A program made the position numbers and the translations under genes. From assembly GCF_010820665.1 (NCBI RefSeq), contig NZ_JAAIKC010000021.1, positions 1-60,546 of the forward strand: a stretch of DNA of 60,546 nucleotides, read 5' to 3'. This document shows, piece after piece, positions 33,825 to 42,140 of the stretch. The stretch comes from Paenibacillus sp. SYP-B3998. Its GTDB lineage: Bacteria; Bacillota; Bacilli; Paenibacillales; NBRC-103111. The notes under the pieces are model-generated. The model had not been told where the DNA came from. It saw nothing but the letters and a program-made list of their open reading frames with translations, and made no database searches. How positions within the stretch are numbered: the stretch's first letter is position 1; each line of letters starts with the position of its first letter.

Positions 33825-36800
33825 TTATTCGACCCCTAATTCGGTGCCTTCTAAATTCAGGTTCAATTTATCGCTAGTCACTTCGTCTTCGTCATCCATT
33901 TCTTTCATTTCGATCTCTTCTTCATTGCCGGAAAGGATTTTGACATCCATACCTAAACTTTGAAGCTCTTTGATCAAAACTTTGAATGATTCAGGGACGC
34001 CTGGTTCTGGGACATTTTCGCCTTTAACGATGGATTCGTACGTTTTCACACGACCTACGACGTCATCGGATTTAACCGTAAGAATTTCTTGCAGGGTATA
34101 GGCAGCTCCATAAGCCTCAAGTGCCCATACTTCCATTTCCCCGAAACGTTGTCCACCGAACTGCGCTTTACCACCCAACGGCTGTTGAGTAACGAGCGAG
34201 TACGGCCCTGTTGAGCGGGCATGAATTTTATCATCAACCATGTGCGCCAGTTTGATCATATACATGACGCCTACGGTCACTTCACGTTCGAACGATTCTC
34301 CTGTGCGACCGTCGTATAGAATCGTTTTACCGCTACGTTGCATGCCAGCTTCTTCCATTGCATCGAAGACGTCATGCTCACGCGCTCCATCAAATACAGG
34401 AGTAGCAGCGTGGATACCCAAGAACTTAGAAGCCATACCTAAGTGAACCTCAAGCACTTGACCAATGTTCATACGGGATGGTACGCCTAACGGGTTAAGA
34501 ACGACTTCAACTGGAGTACCATCCGGTAGGAAAGGCATATCTTCTTCAGGAAGAATACGAGCTACAACCCCTTTGTTACCATGACGTCCGGCCATTTTAT
34601 CACCCTCGGAAATTTTCCGTTTCTGAGCGATATAAACACGAACGAGTTGATTCACACCAGGAGGCAGTTCATCGCCATTCTCACGCGTGAACACTTTAAC
34701 ATCAACAACGATACCATCCGTACCATGCGGCACGCGTAGGGAGGTGTCGCGGACTTCACGAGCCTTCTCACCGAAGATTGCATGAAGTAATCTTTCTTCT
34801 GCTGTTAATTCAGTCACACCCTTCGGTGTCACCTTACCAACGAGAATATCACCTGCGCCGATTTCTGCACCGACACGAATAATACCACGCTCATCAAGAT
34901 TCTTGAGAGCATCTTCCCCAACGTTAGGAATATCACGAGTGATTTCCTCTGGCCCAAGCTTCGTATCACGCGCTTCAGACTCATATTCTTCAATATGAAT
35001 GGAAGTGTACACGTCTTCTTTGACAAGCTTCTGGCTTAGCAAGATCGCATCCTCATAGTTGTAACCTTCCCAAGTCATAAAGGCAACTACAACGTTACGT
35101 CCAAGCGCCAATTCCCCTTGTTCTGTGGAAGGTCCATCGGCAAGAATGTCGCCCGCTTTAACCAATTGTCCTTTTTTCACAATTGGACGTTGGTTGATAC
35201 AAGTCCCTTGGTTAGAACGCATAAACTTATGCAATTTATACTTAACGATGTTACCATTTACAAGCTTGCCATCGACAAGTTCTTGACGGCGCAGCCAAAT
35301 TTCATTCGCTGCCGCCTTTTCGATAATTCCGTCAAATTTGGATACAATACAAACTCCTGAGTCTTTAGCAACTTTATGTTCCATCCCCGTACCTACCAAA
35401 GGAGCTTTAGGGATAAGAAGCGGAACCGCTTGACGCTGCATGTTTGAACCCATTAGCGCACGGTTAGAGTCATCATTCTCAAGGAACGGGATCAAGGCCG
35501 TCGCCACCGAAACAACTTGTTTAGGCGAAACGTCCATGTAATCTACACGCTCAACTGGAAGCGTTAAGTTATCATCTTTGTAACGAACGATAATCGACTC
35601 TTCAACAAACTTACCATCTTCAGCTAACTCCGCGTTCGCCTGAGCGATAACATAATTATCCTCTTCGTCTGCTGTTAGATATGCGATTTGGTCAGTGACT
35701 ACTCCTGATTTCGGATCTACCCAACGATACGGAGCTTCAATGAAGCCATATTCATTAATACGAGCAAATGTAGACAGGGAGTTGATCAAACCAATGTTCG
35801 GACCCTCTGGGGTCTCAATTGGACACATACGGCCATAGTGAGAGTGATGCACGTCACGAACTTCCATCCCTGCGCGCTCTCTCGTCAAACCACCGGGCCC
35901 GAGTGCGGACAACCGACGTTTGTGCGTCAATTCAGCAAGCGGATTCGTTTGGTCCATAAACTGGGAGAGCTGCGAGCTACCAAAGAACTCTTTAATTGAA
36001 GCAATGACAGGTCGAATGTTGATCAATGCTTGTGGAGTAATCACGTTAGCATCTTGAATGGACATCCGCTCACGAACAACACGTTCCATACGGGAGAGAC
36101 CAATACGGAATTGATTTTGAAGCAATTCACCAACTGAACGGAGTCTACGGTTACCCAGGTGATCAATATCATCCGTGTTACCAATACCATGCAGCAAGTT
36201 AATAAAATAGTTGATCGAAGAGATAATGTCAGCAGGAGTGATGTTTTTAACGGACTTATCGATAACTCCGTTCGAAATCACTTTCACGACTTTTCCTTCT
36301 TCAGTCGGAGAATACACATTAATGCACTGAACAGGAATCATATCCACATCAGTAACACCTTTAGGAATGGAAAATTCTTTGTAACCAGCACCTTTTTCAA
36401 TAAAAGGTAAGATTTCGTCTAACGTACGACGATCAAGTAATTGTCCAGCTTCCGCAATAATCTCTCCAGTTTCGGAGTCAACTAAAGTTTCAGCTAACCG
36501 CTGATTAAACAATCTATTTTTAATATGAAGTTTCTTATTAATTTTGTAGCGACCAACATTAGCCAAATCATAACGTTTTGGATCAAAGAAACGCGCAACG
36601 AGCAAACTTCTAGCATTATCAAGCGTAGGAGGCTCACCCGGACGAAGACGCTCATAGATTTCGATCAACGCTTTTTCGGTAGAATCAGTGTTATCTTTAT
36701 CGAGCGTATTACGAATGTATTCGTTATCTCCAAGCAGATCCAAAATCTCAGCATCCGTACCAAAGCCTAATGAACGCAGCAATACAGTGACTGGAATTTT

Positions 36801-37361
36801 ACGCGTGCGATCAATACGAACATAGATAATATCTTTCGCATCAGTCTCTAGCTCCAACCATGCTCCACGGTTAGGAATGACCGTTGCCGTGTAAGTTTTT
36901 TTGCCGTTTTTATCCACTTTCGTGCTATAATAGACACTGGGAGAACGAACGAGCTGGGAGACGATTACACGCTCCGCACCGTTGATAATAAAAGTGCCTG
37001 TGTCAGTCATAATAGGGAAATCCCCCATGAACACTTCTTGTTCCTTGACCTCACCAGTTTCTCTGTTAATCAAACGGACTTTGACTCTTAACGGCGCCGC
37101 ATAAGTAACGTCGCGTTCTTTGGATTCATCAACAGAATACTTAGGCTCACCTAAGCTATAGTCAATAAATTCTAGTACTAGGTTTCCTGTAAAATCCTGA
37201 ATTGGGGAGATATCTTGAAACATCTCTCTGAGTCCCTCTTCCAAAAACCATTCATACGATTTTTGCTGGATTTCAATTAAGTTTGGAATGCCCAGCACCT
37301 CATTAATACGTGCATAAGTCCTGCGTTTACGTCGTCCAAATTGAACAAGATGTCCCGCCAA
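33825..37361 (-). CDS. rpoB: DNA-directed RNA polymerase beta subunit
   Basis: A 1178-residue beta subunit. The rifampicin-pocket region reads SSQLSQFMDQTNPLAELTHK then RRLSALGPGGL, all typical of sensitive wild type. The C-terminal part has GGKAQFGGQRFGEMEVWALE. A Glu/Asp-rich tail (EEEIEMKEMDDEDE) precedes the end. The start is TTG with GGGGTGA seven bases upstream. A leader of about 290 bases with a hairpin lies between its promoter and start. Confidence 0.98.
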   Translation of the reverse strand: MAGHLVQFGRRKRRTYARINEVLGIPNLIEIQQKSYEWFLEEGLREMFQDISPIQDFTGNLVLEFIDYSLGEPKYSVDESKERDVTYAAPLRVKVRLINRETGEVKEQEVFMGDFPIMTDTGTFIINGAERVIVSQLVRSPSVYYSTKVDKNGKKTYTATVIPNRGAWLELETDAKDIIYVRIDRTRKIPVTVLLRSLGFGTDAEILDLLGDNEYIRNTLDKDNTDSTEKALIEIYERLRPGEPPTLDNARSLLVARFFDPKRYDLANVGRYKINKKLHIKNRLFNQRLAETLVDSETGEIIAEAGQLLDRRTLDEILPFIEKGAGYKEFSIPKGVTDVDMIPVQCINVYSPTEEGKVVKVISNGVIDKSVKNITPADIISSINYFINLLHGIGNTDDIDHLGNRRLRSVGELLQNQFRIGLSRMERVVRERMSIQDANVITPQALINIRPVIASIKEFFGSSQLSQFMDQTNPLAELTHKRRLSALGPGGLTRERAGMEVRDVHHSHYGRMCPIETPEGPNIGLINSLSTFARINEYGFIEAPYRWVDPKSGVVTDQIAYLTADEEDNYVIAQANAELAEDGKFVEESIIVRYKDDNLTLPVERVDYMDVSPKQVVSVATALIPFLENDDSNRALMGSNMQRQAVPLLIPKAPLVGTGMEHKVAKDSGVCIVSKFDGIIEKAAANEIWLRRQELVDGKLVNGNIVKYKLHKFMRSNQGTCINQRPIVKKGQLVKAGDILADGPSTEQGELALGRNVVVAFMTWEGYNYEDAILLSQKLVKEDVYTSIHIEEYESEARDTKLGPEEITRDIPNVGEDALKNLDERGIIRVGAEIGAGDILVGKVTPKGVTELTAEERLLHAIFGEKAREVRDTSLRVPHGTDGIVVDVKVFTRENGDELPPGVNQLVRVYIAQKRKISEGDKMAGRHGNKGVVARILPEEDMPFLPDGTPVEVVLNPLGVPSRMNIGQVLEVHLGMASKFLGIHAATPVFDGAREHDVFDAMEEAGMQRSGKTILYDGRTGESFEREVTVGVMYMIKLAHMVDDKIHARSTGPYSLVTQQPLGGKAQFGGQRFGEMEVWALEAYGAAYTLQEILTVKSDDVVGRVKTYESIVKGENVPEPGVPESFKVLIKELQSLGMDVKILSGNEEEIEMKEMDDEDEVTSDKLNLNLEGTELGVE

Positions 37362-37401
37362 CTTTCATTCACCCCTTAAGTCTACTCATTAAATAAAAAG
37401 A

Positions 37402-37493
37402 AAGAAGAAAAACTTCTACCGACGTACACTCAGGACGCCTCCGTTAGTGGAGCCCGTCCTTATCAAGCGACTGTATGGATGGAGGTTTTTCTT
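37402..37493 (-). promoter_or_regulatory. rpoB leader hairpin (possible attenuator)
   Basis: On the minus strand AAGAAAAAC (37485-37493) pairs with GTTTTTCTT (37405-37413), enclosing a second hairpin GGACG-g-GCTCC...GGAG-gc-CGTCC (37433-37459). A T-rich stretch of about 15 bases follows the outer stem. The whole looks like an attenuator or a processing structure in the long rpoB leader. I know of no named RNA family for it. Confidence 0.5.
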
Positions 37494-37601
37494 TGTAATC
37501 AACAAGACTTTTCCATATATTTCTTCTCATCCTGTTAGAGTTTCCTAAAATTCCAACATTATACGTTATAGGTTAAAATTTTATTCATCTCGGACGAAAA
37601 A

Positions 37602-37689
37602 AAGACTTGACATTTTCGCTAACTAAAGACATGTGTCCCATCTTAATACTGACATTTTTCAATGATACCACATTTAAAATGTCAAGTCA
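37602..37689. repeat. 13-base inverted repeat upstream of rpoB
   Basis: GACTTGACATTTT at about 37602-37614 and its exact reverse complement AAAATGTCAAGTC at about 37677-37689 are separated by some 62 bases. A third partial copy, TGACATTTT, lies at about 37650-37658. The distal arm overlaps the -35 of the rpoB promoter. The stretch 37362-37718 otherwise holds only the promoter and leader of rpoB. Confidence 0.6.
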
Positions 37690-37690
37690 A
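37662..37690 (-). promoter_or_regulatory. sigma-A promoter of rpoB-rpoC
   Basis: Minus-strand TTGACT (37685-37690), 17 bases and TATCAT (37662-37667), about 300 bases before rpoB and 28 bases after the ybxB stop. Confidence 0.7.
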
Positions 37691-37718
37691 ACAAATTACC
37701 ACAAATACTTTTCACTAC

Positions 37719-38315
37719 CTATTTCGTCGCTTTCAAGATCCTATAACCTTTATCCTTAGATACCTCAGTGACTTCAGTATAAATAGCTTCAAGCTTTGCC
37801 ATTGCTGATGGCGCACCCTGTTTCTTTTGAATGACGACCCAGATCGATCCACCTTCAACTAGACAATCGTAGGCATCAACAAAAATACGATGAACCACTT
37901 CTTTACCCGCTCGAATCGGAGGATTCGTCACAACGGCATCGAACTTTTGGTCCTTCACTTGTTCCAATAAATCACTTTGCACAATTGTTACATTGGAAAT
38001 CCCATTGCGCTTAGCATTATCATTAGCCAACTCAATTGCTCGCTCATTGATATCTACCATAGTCACATGCCCCTCTGGGCACATAGACGCAGCTGTCAAG
38101 CCTATGGGGCCGTAGCCACAACCCACATCAAGCACTTTCGCGTTCGGTAGAAACTCCATAGTTTCTATTAAGTGTTTGCTACCGTAATCTACACCTTTCT
38201 TCGAAAAAACACCTGCATCCGTTGTAAAAATAAACGCTCTACCATGTAGTTTTTCGTGAATTGTATGAAGATCGCGTTCTACCGACGGACGTTTTGTGTA
38301 ATAATGCTCTGACAC
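37719..38315 (-). CDS. ybxB: class I SAM-dependent methyltransferase YbxB (RsmC-like)
   Basis: A 198-residue methyltransferase of the MTS (small) family. SAM-binding motif I is VLDVGCGYGPIGL near residue 62, an acidic VDINERAIELA loop follows, and the target-binding motif NPPI lies near 130. The family includes the 16S rRNA guanine methyltransferase RsmC, so rRNA modification is likely but unproven for this short form. The frame is open further upstream; GGAGG ten bases before the GTG at 38315 sets the start. It lies between the rplL terminator and the rpoB promoter, a position conserved in Bacillales. Confidence 0.92.
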   Translation of the reverse strand: MSEHYYTKRPSVERDLHTIHEKLHGRAFIFTTDAGVFSKKGVDYGSKHLIETMEFLPNAKVLDVGCGYGPIGLTAASMCPEGHVTMVDINERAIELANDNAKRNGISNVTIVQSDLLEQVKDQKFDAVVTNPPIRAGKEVVHRIFVDAYDCLVEGGSIWVVIQKKQGAPSAMAKLEAIYTEVTEVSKDKGYRILKATK

Positions 38316-38340
38316 GTTATGGATGCCTCCTAGTCTTTTA

Positions 38341-38390
38341 CCAAATAGGAAAACCGATAACCACTTCGTTCGCCAGGCTTTCCTATTTGG
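38341..38390 (-). other. 12-bp-stem hairpin between rplL and ybxB
   Basis: CCAAATAGGAAA (38341-38352) and TTTCCTATTTGG (38379-38390) are exact complements around a 26-base loop. It lies just past the rplL terminator and 26 bases before the ybxB start codon. There is no T-run on the ybxB side, so it is not a simple terminator. Confidence 0.6.
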
Positions 38391-38391
38391 C

Positions 38392-38424
38392 AAAAAAACC
38401 TCCTGAAGTCTAGCTTCAAGAGGT
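38392..38424 (-). terminator. terminator of rplJ-rplL
   Basis: On the minus strand AACCTCTTGAAG pairs with CTTCAgGAGGTT around a short loop and is followed by seven T, about 15 bases after the rplL stop. Confidence 0.9.
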
Positions 38425-38439
38425 TCCCTGATTGAAAGA

Positions 38440-38805
38440 TTACTTCACTTCTACGGAAGCGCCTGCTTCTGTAAGTTTTGCTTTTACTGCTTCTGCTTCT
38501 TCTTGGCCTACTTTTTCTTTAACAGCTTTAGGAGCGCCGTCTACCAAGTCTTTCGCTTCTTTCAGGCCAAGACCTGTAATTTCGCGAACAACTTTAATAA
38601 CGTTGATTTTGGATGCGCCAGCGCTAGTCAAGATAACATCAAACTCAGTTTGAGCTTCTTCAACTGCTACTGCTGCGCCGCCGCCTGCTGCTACTGGAGC
38701 TGCTGCAGTTACGCCAAACTCTTCTTCAATTGCTTTAACCAGGTCGTTCAATTCCAAGATTGTCATGCCTTTGATTGCTTCTAGGATCGTTGCATTGTTG
38801 CTCAT
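38440..38805 (-). CDS. rplL: 50S ribosomal protein L7/L12
   Basis: A 121-residue L7/L12, the multicopy stalk protein that recruits translational GTPases. It has an N-terminal dimer domain, an Ala/Val/Gly hinge (AAAPVAAGGGAAVAVEEA) and the C-terminal domain KINVIKVVREITGLGLKEAK. GGAGG before the ATG at 38805 sets the start; the open frame extends eight codons upstream. It is 54 bases after rplJ. Confidence 0.98.
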   Translation of the reverse strand: MSNNATILEAIKGMTILELNDLVKAIEEEFGVTAAAPVAAGGGAAVAVEEAQTEFDVILTSAGASKINVIKVVREITGLGLKEAKDLVDGAPKAVKEKVGQEEAEAVKAKLTEAGASVEVK

Positions 38806-38859
38806 GGTTAAACCTCCATTATCATTCATATATTTTGTGGTTGTTGTTGTAAAACAAAA

Positions 38860-39369
38860 TTAAGCTTGACCTTCAGCTTCTTTTTTCTCAGCCACTGCTT
38901 TAACAGCAAGTGCAAAGTTACGAACTGGAGCTTGAAGAACGCTAAGCAACATGGAGAGAAGACCATCTCTGGATGGAAGTTCTGCAAGTGCTTTGATTTG
39001 ATCGTATCCAACTACGCGGCCTTCGACCACGCCACCTTTTACGCTCAATTGTTCATTCTTTTTCGCAAATTCAGTCAAGATTTTCGCTGGAGCAACTAGA
39101 TCGTCTTTGCTGAAAGCAATAGCAGTTGGACCAGTTAGGTACTCATCCAATGCGCTTAGTTCAGCATTCGCCGATGCACGTCTAGCCAACGAGTTCTTGA
39201 GGACTACGAATTCAATACCAGCTTCGCGCAAGGTTTTGCGCAACTGTGTTACTTGAGCTACGTTCAAACCGCGGTAGTCTGCTATAATTGTAGAAGCACT
39301 AGCTTTAAACTTCTCAGTCACTTCAGCTACTGCTAGTTCTTTCTCTGCAAGAATTTTCGCGTTTGCCAT
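38860..39369 (-). CDS. rplJ: 50S ribosomal protein L10
   Basis: A 169-residue L10 that anchors the L7/L12 dimers to 23S rRNA. Markers are SASTIIADYRGLNVAQVTQL and FVVLKNSLARRA. A GTG four codons upstream is in frame, but the ATG at 39369 with GAGGTG before it is preferred. The gene lies behind a leader that L10 (with L12) binds to control its own synthesis. Confidence 0.98.
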   Translation of the reverse strand: MANAKILAEKELAVAEVTEKFKASASTIIADYRGLNVAQVTQLRKTLREAGIEFVVLKNSLARRASANAELSALDEYLTGPTAIAFSKDDLVAPAKILTEFAKKNEQLSVKGGVVEGRVVGYDQIKALAELPSRDGLLSMLLSVLQAPVRNFALAVKAVAEKKEAEGQA

Positions 39370-39594
39370 AATACACCTCACTTCTTATGCATTTATCTTT
39401 CTAGTCGCAAACAGTAGGAGCATCAGCATTTCTTATCTATAAATAAGAAATGCCTTCGTAGACACTACGAAGGCATGATTTGTTCACTTTTTCCTTGAGT
39501 ACAAAGAAATCGCTGTATATATCATAACACCTCGGTAGGAAATTAAGCCCGTTGGCACCTACTGTCTACGGTTTGCATATTCATTTTTATGACC
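39370..39594 (-). promoter_or_regulatory. L10 leader RNA with attenuator
   Basis: The leader carries GTAGACAGTAGGTGCC and TTTCCTACCGAGG, blocks I recognise from the L10 leader family of Firmicutes. Near its end a 12-bp hairpin (39450-39476: ATGCCTTCGTAG paired with CTACGAAGGCAT) is followed by a T-rich stretch and would act as an attenuator. A second hairpin (39426-39453, GCATTTCTTAT paired with ATAAGAAATGC) overlaps it by four bases, so the two cannot form fully at the same time. Confidence 0.75.
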
Positions 39595-39600
39595 TTAGAT

Positions 39601-39629
39601 AGGTTATCACGACCAGCCGACGAAGTCAA
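39601..39629 (-). promoter_or_regulatory. candidate promoter of rplJ-rplL
   Basis: Minus-strand TTGACT (39624-39629), 17 bases and TAACCT (39601-39606), starting 15 bases past the rplA stop. The -10 is poor, and read-through from rplK-rplA is also likely. Confidence 0.4.
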
Positions 39630-39643
39630 CTGGATGTTTTTTC

Positions 39644-40336
39644 TTATCTAAAGGATTGCAGGTTCACACGAACGCTTGGGCCCATAGTCGAAGATACAGC
39701 AATGTTTTTAAGGTATACACCTTTAGCAGCTGCTGGTTTCGCTCTAACTAGCGCATCAACCAATGCTTTGAAGTTTTCATTCAATTTATCAGCATCGAAA
39801 GATACTTTACCAAGTGGAGCATGAATTTGTCCTGCTTTATCAAGACGGTATTCGATTTTACCAGCTTTGATCTCCTGAACAGCTTTGGTAACGTCGAAAG
39901 TAACTGTTCCTGCTTTAGGGTTTGGCATTAAACCTTTACCCCCGAGGATACGACCCAGTTTACCAACTTCGCTCATCATATCTGGAGTAGCTACGCAAAC
40001 GTCGAATTCGAACCAACCTTGTTGAATTTTGTTGATCATATCTGCATCACCAACAAAATCTGCACCAGCCGCTTCAGCTTCTTTCGCTTTCTCGCCTTTG
40101 GCAAATACAAGTACACGTTTTGTTTTACCAGTACCGTGTGGAAGTACTACGACACCACGAACAGCCTGATCTTGTTTTCTTGGGTCAACACCCAGACGAA
40201 CTGCGATATCCACAGTTTCATCGAATTTAGCAGGAGCTGTTTTCTTAACAAGCTCGATTGCTTCTGATGGATCATACAAAGCTTCAGCATTTACTAGCTG
40301 AGATACTTCGCGGTATTTTTTACCGTGTTTAGGCAT
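39644..40336 (-). CDS. rplA: 50S ribosomal protein L1
   Basis: A 230-residue L1 of the mobile L1 stalk, which guides deacylated tRNA from the E site. Markers are MPKHGKKYREV, DIAVRLGVDPRKQDQAVRG, GKGLMPNPKAGTV and a C-terminal MGPSVRVNL. In E. coli L1 also represses the L11 operon by binding its mRNA. It follows rplK by 113 bases that contain two small hairpins. Confidence 0.98.
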   Translation of the reverse strand: MPKHGKKYREVSQLVNAEALYDPSEAIELVKKTAPAKFDETVDIAVRLGVDPRKQDQAVRGVVVLPHGTGKTKRVLVFAKGEKAKEAEAAGADFVGDADMINKIQQGWFEFDVCVATPDMMSEVGKLGRILGGKGLMPNPKAGTVTFDVTKAVQEIKAGKIEYRLDKAGQIHAPLGKVSFDADKLNENFKALVDALVRAKPAAAKGVYLKNIAVSSTMGPSVRVNLQSFR

Positions 40337-40449
40337 AATCTAAATCCTCCTTAGTGGTATTAGCGGATAATCCTCCCACCGAGCAGCTCGAGTATTCCAA
40401 AGGAACCTCTTCGTAAGCTTGCGCTTACTGTGCCGCATTCCTTACGGAA

Positions 40450-40875
40450 TTAATCTTCGATGACGATTCCCATGCTGCGAGCAGTACCTTCGACCATACG
40501 CATTGCAGCCTCAACGGATGCAGCATTTAGATCAGGCATTTTTTGTTCAGCGATTTCGCGAACTTTAGCGCGTTTCACAGTTGCAACTTTCTTTTTGTTC
40601 GGTTCACCGGATCCTTTTTCGATACCAGCAACGACGCGAAGAAGAACTGCAGCCGGAGGCGTTTTTGTGATAAAAGTAAAGGAACGATCCTCAAATACTG
40701 TAATTTCAACTGGAATAATAAGACCAGCTTGATCTGCAGTACGAGCGTTAAACTCTTTACAGAATGCCATAATGTTCACACCTGCTTGACCCAAAGCTGG
40801 ACCGATAGGTGGTGCTGGATTTGCTTTCGCAGCTTGAACTTGCAGCTTCACGATTTTAATAACCTTTTTTGCCAT
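40450..40875 (-). CDS. rplK: 50S ribosomal protein L11
   Basis: A 141-residue L11 that, with its rRNA partner, forms the GTPase-associated centre, the target of thiopeptide antibiotics and of the stringent factor. The proline-rich N-terminal segment is ANPAPPIGPALGQAGVNIM. The open frame extends 14 codons upstream; AGGAGG before the ATG at 40875 sets the start. The 108-base gap after nusG holds one perfect hairpin. Confidence 0.98.
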   Translation of the reverse strand: MAKKVIKIVKLQVQAAKANPAPPIGPALGQAGVNIMAFCKEFNARTADQAGLIIPVEITVFEDRSFTFITKTPPAAVLLRVVAGIEKGSGEPNKKKVATVKRAKVREIAEQKMPDLNAASVEAAMRMVEGTARSMGIVIED

Positions 40876-40983
40876 GTTGGACACCTCCTTGCACTTAGTG
40901 TAGCTAGACGGGCGCAAAACCTTCCCACTAACGAAGGTCTATCCCTAGGAATAGACCTGGTAGAAACCCTTGGTTGTCTTGTT

Positions 40984-41517
40984 TTATAGCTTTTCCACTT
41001 GGTCAAAATCCAACTCAAGCGGGGTTTCTCTACCAAACATATTGACGTGTACCTTAAGTTTACCTTTGTCAGCAATAATTTCTTCAATTGATCCAACAAA
41101 ATTCGCAAAAGGCCCCACCTTAACGCGTACAGTCTCCTTGAGTTCGAAGTCGATCTTCGCCTTCGGCTCTTGCATACCCATATGCTTCAGAATGGATTCC
41201 ACTTCCTCAGGCAGAAGTGCAGTCGGTTTAGAGCCGGATCCTGTAGAACCTACGAATCCAGTAACTCCTGGCGTATTACGTACTACGTACCAAGAGTCAT
41301 CCGTTTGAATCATTTCCACAAGGACGTAGCCTGGGTAAACTTTACGCATAACGGTTTTCTTCTTACCGTCTTTGTTTACCAATTCTTCTTCCATCGGCAC
41401 AAGCACACGAAAGATCTTGTCCGTCATTTCCATGGATTCAACACGTTTCTCTAGGTTGGCTTTTACTTTGTTTTCATACCCTGAATAGGTATGTACGACG
41501 TACCATCTTTTTTCCAT
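40984..41517 (-). CDS. nusG: transcription antitermination/pausing factor NusG
   Basis: A 177-residue NusG with an N-terminal NGN domain (MEKRWYVVHTYSGYENKV...GYVLVEMI) and a C-terminal KOW domain (VKVGPFANFVGSIEEI). It binds the polymerase clamp; in Gram-positive bacteria it promotes pausing. An in-frame GTG lies four codons earlier, but AGGTGA eight bases before the ATG at 41517 is better placed. It is 24 bases after secE, the conserved arrangement. Confidence 0.97.
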   Translation of the reverse strand: MEKRWYVVHTYSGYENKVKANLEKRVESMEMTDKIFRVLVPMEEELVNKDGKKKTVMRKVYPGYVLVEMIQTDDSWYVVRNTPGVTGFVGSTGSGSKPTALLPEEVESILKHMGMQEPKAKIDFELKETVRVKVGPFANFVGSIEEIIADKGKLKVHVNMFGRETPLELDFDQVEKL

Positions 41518-41541
41518 GAATAAATTCACCTATAGTCCTGT

Positions 41542-41754
41542 TTATTTAAAAACAAGGCGCAGCAACTCAGAGATTCCAAGATCCAGCACAAAGAAGTAAA
41601 CAGCAACAAATGCTACCGTACCAATTACGACTAGCGTGTAGGTAATCATTTCCTTGCGGCTTGGCCACTTGACTTTCTTGAGTTCTGACCAACAGTCGGT
41701 GAAGAAGGAAAAAGTGGATCCGAAGCTTTGTCTCATTCTAGCCAAGAACGCCAC
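41542..41754 (-). CDS. secE: preprotein translocase subunit SecE
   Basis: A 70-residue single-helix SecE. The amphipathic segment WSELKKVKWPSRKEM precedes a membrane helix of about 22 residues (TLVVIGTVAFVAVYFFVLDL). It clamps the SecY channel. The start is GTG with GGAGGT seven bases upstream. It lies 19 bases after rpmG. Confidence 0.97.
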   Translation of the reverse strand: MAFLARMRQSFGSTFSFFTDCWSELKKVKWPSRKEMITYTLVVIGTVAFVAVYFFVLDLGISELLRLVFK

Positions 41755-41773
41755 AAACTACACCTCCAAAGAA

Positions 41774-41923
41774 CTACCTAGTCTCGCGATGAGCAGTATG
41801 TTCATTGCAAAATCTGCAATATTTCTTCAACTCAATACGGTCGGGATTGTTGCGCTTATTTTTAGTGGATGCATAGTTTCTTTGTTTGCAATTTGTGCAC
41901 GCTAATGTGATGATAACCCGCAT
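41774..41923 (-). CDS. rpmG: 50S ribosomal protein L33, zinc type
   Basis: A 49-residue L33 read directly from the sequence. It begins MRVIITLACTNCKQRNY and has two CxxC pairs (CTNC and CRFC), the zinc-binding form. GGAGG precedes the ATG. It is first gene of rpmG-secE-nusG-rplK-rplA, behind a sigma-A promoter. Other L33 copies may exist elsewhere in the genome. Confidence 0.96.
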   Translation of the reverse strand: MRVIITLACTNCKQRNYASTKNKRNNPDRIELKKYCRFCNEHTAHRETR

Positions 41924-42007
41924 GATGTACACCTCCTACAGACACTTTCTAATTAAAGCCCTTCGAAGCGCATCAAAAAGAAAGCGACTTTTAGGGCTAC
42001 CTGAAAT

Positions 42008-42037
42008 ACTTTATCACAACCCACAACTGGGTGTCAA
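42008..42037 (-). promoter_or_regulatory. sigma-A promoter of rpmG-secE-nusG
   Basis: Minus-strand TTGACA (42032-42037), 18 bases and TAAAGT (42008-42013). The transcript would carry a leader of about 80 bases with an AGCCCT/AGGGCT helix before rpmG. Confidence 0.7.
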
Positions 42038-42140
42038 GGAAGAAGTATCTCAATTTGCCTATCCTTTATTGTCAGAGATTCACCATCTACGAGAGTATCA
42101 TCATTATAGACGCCGCTGGCAGATGTTAAACCTTAATAAA

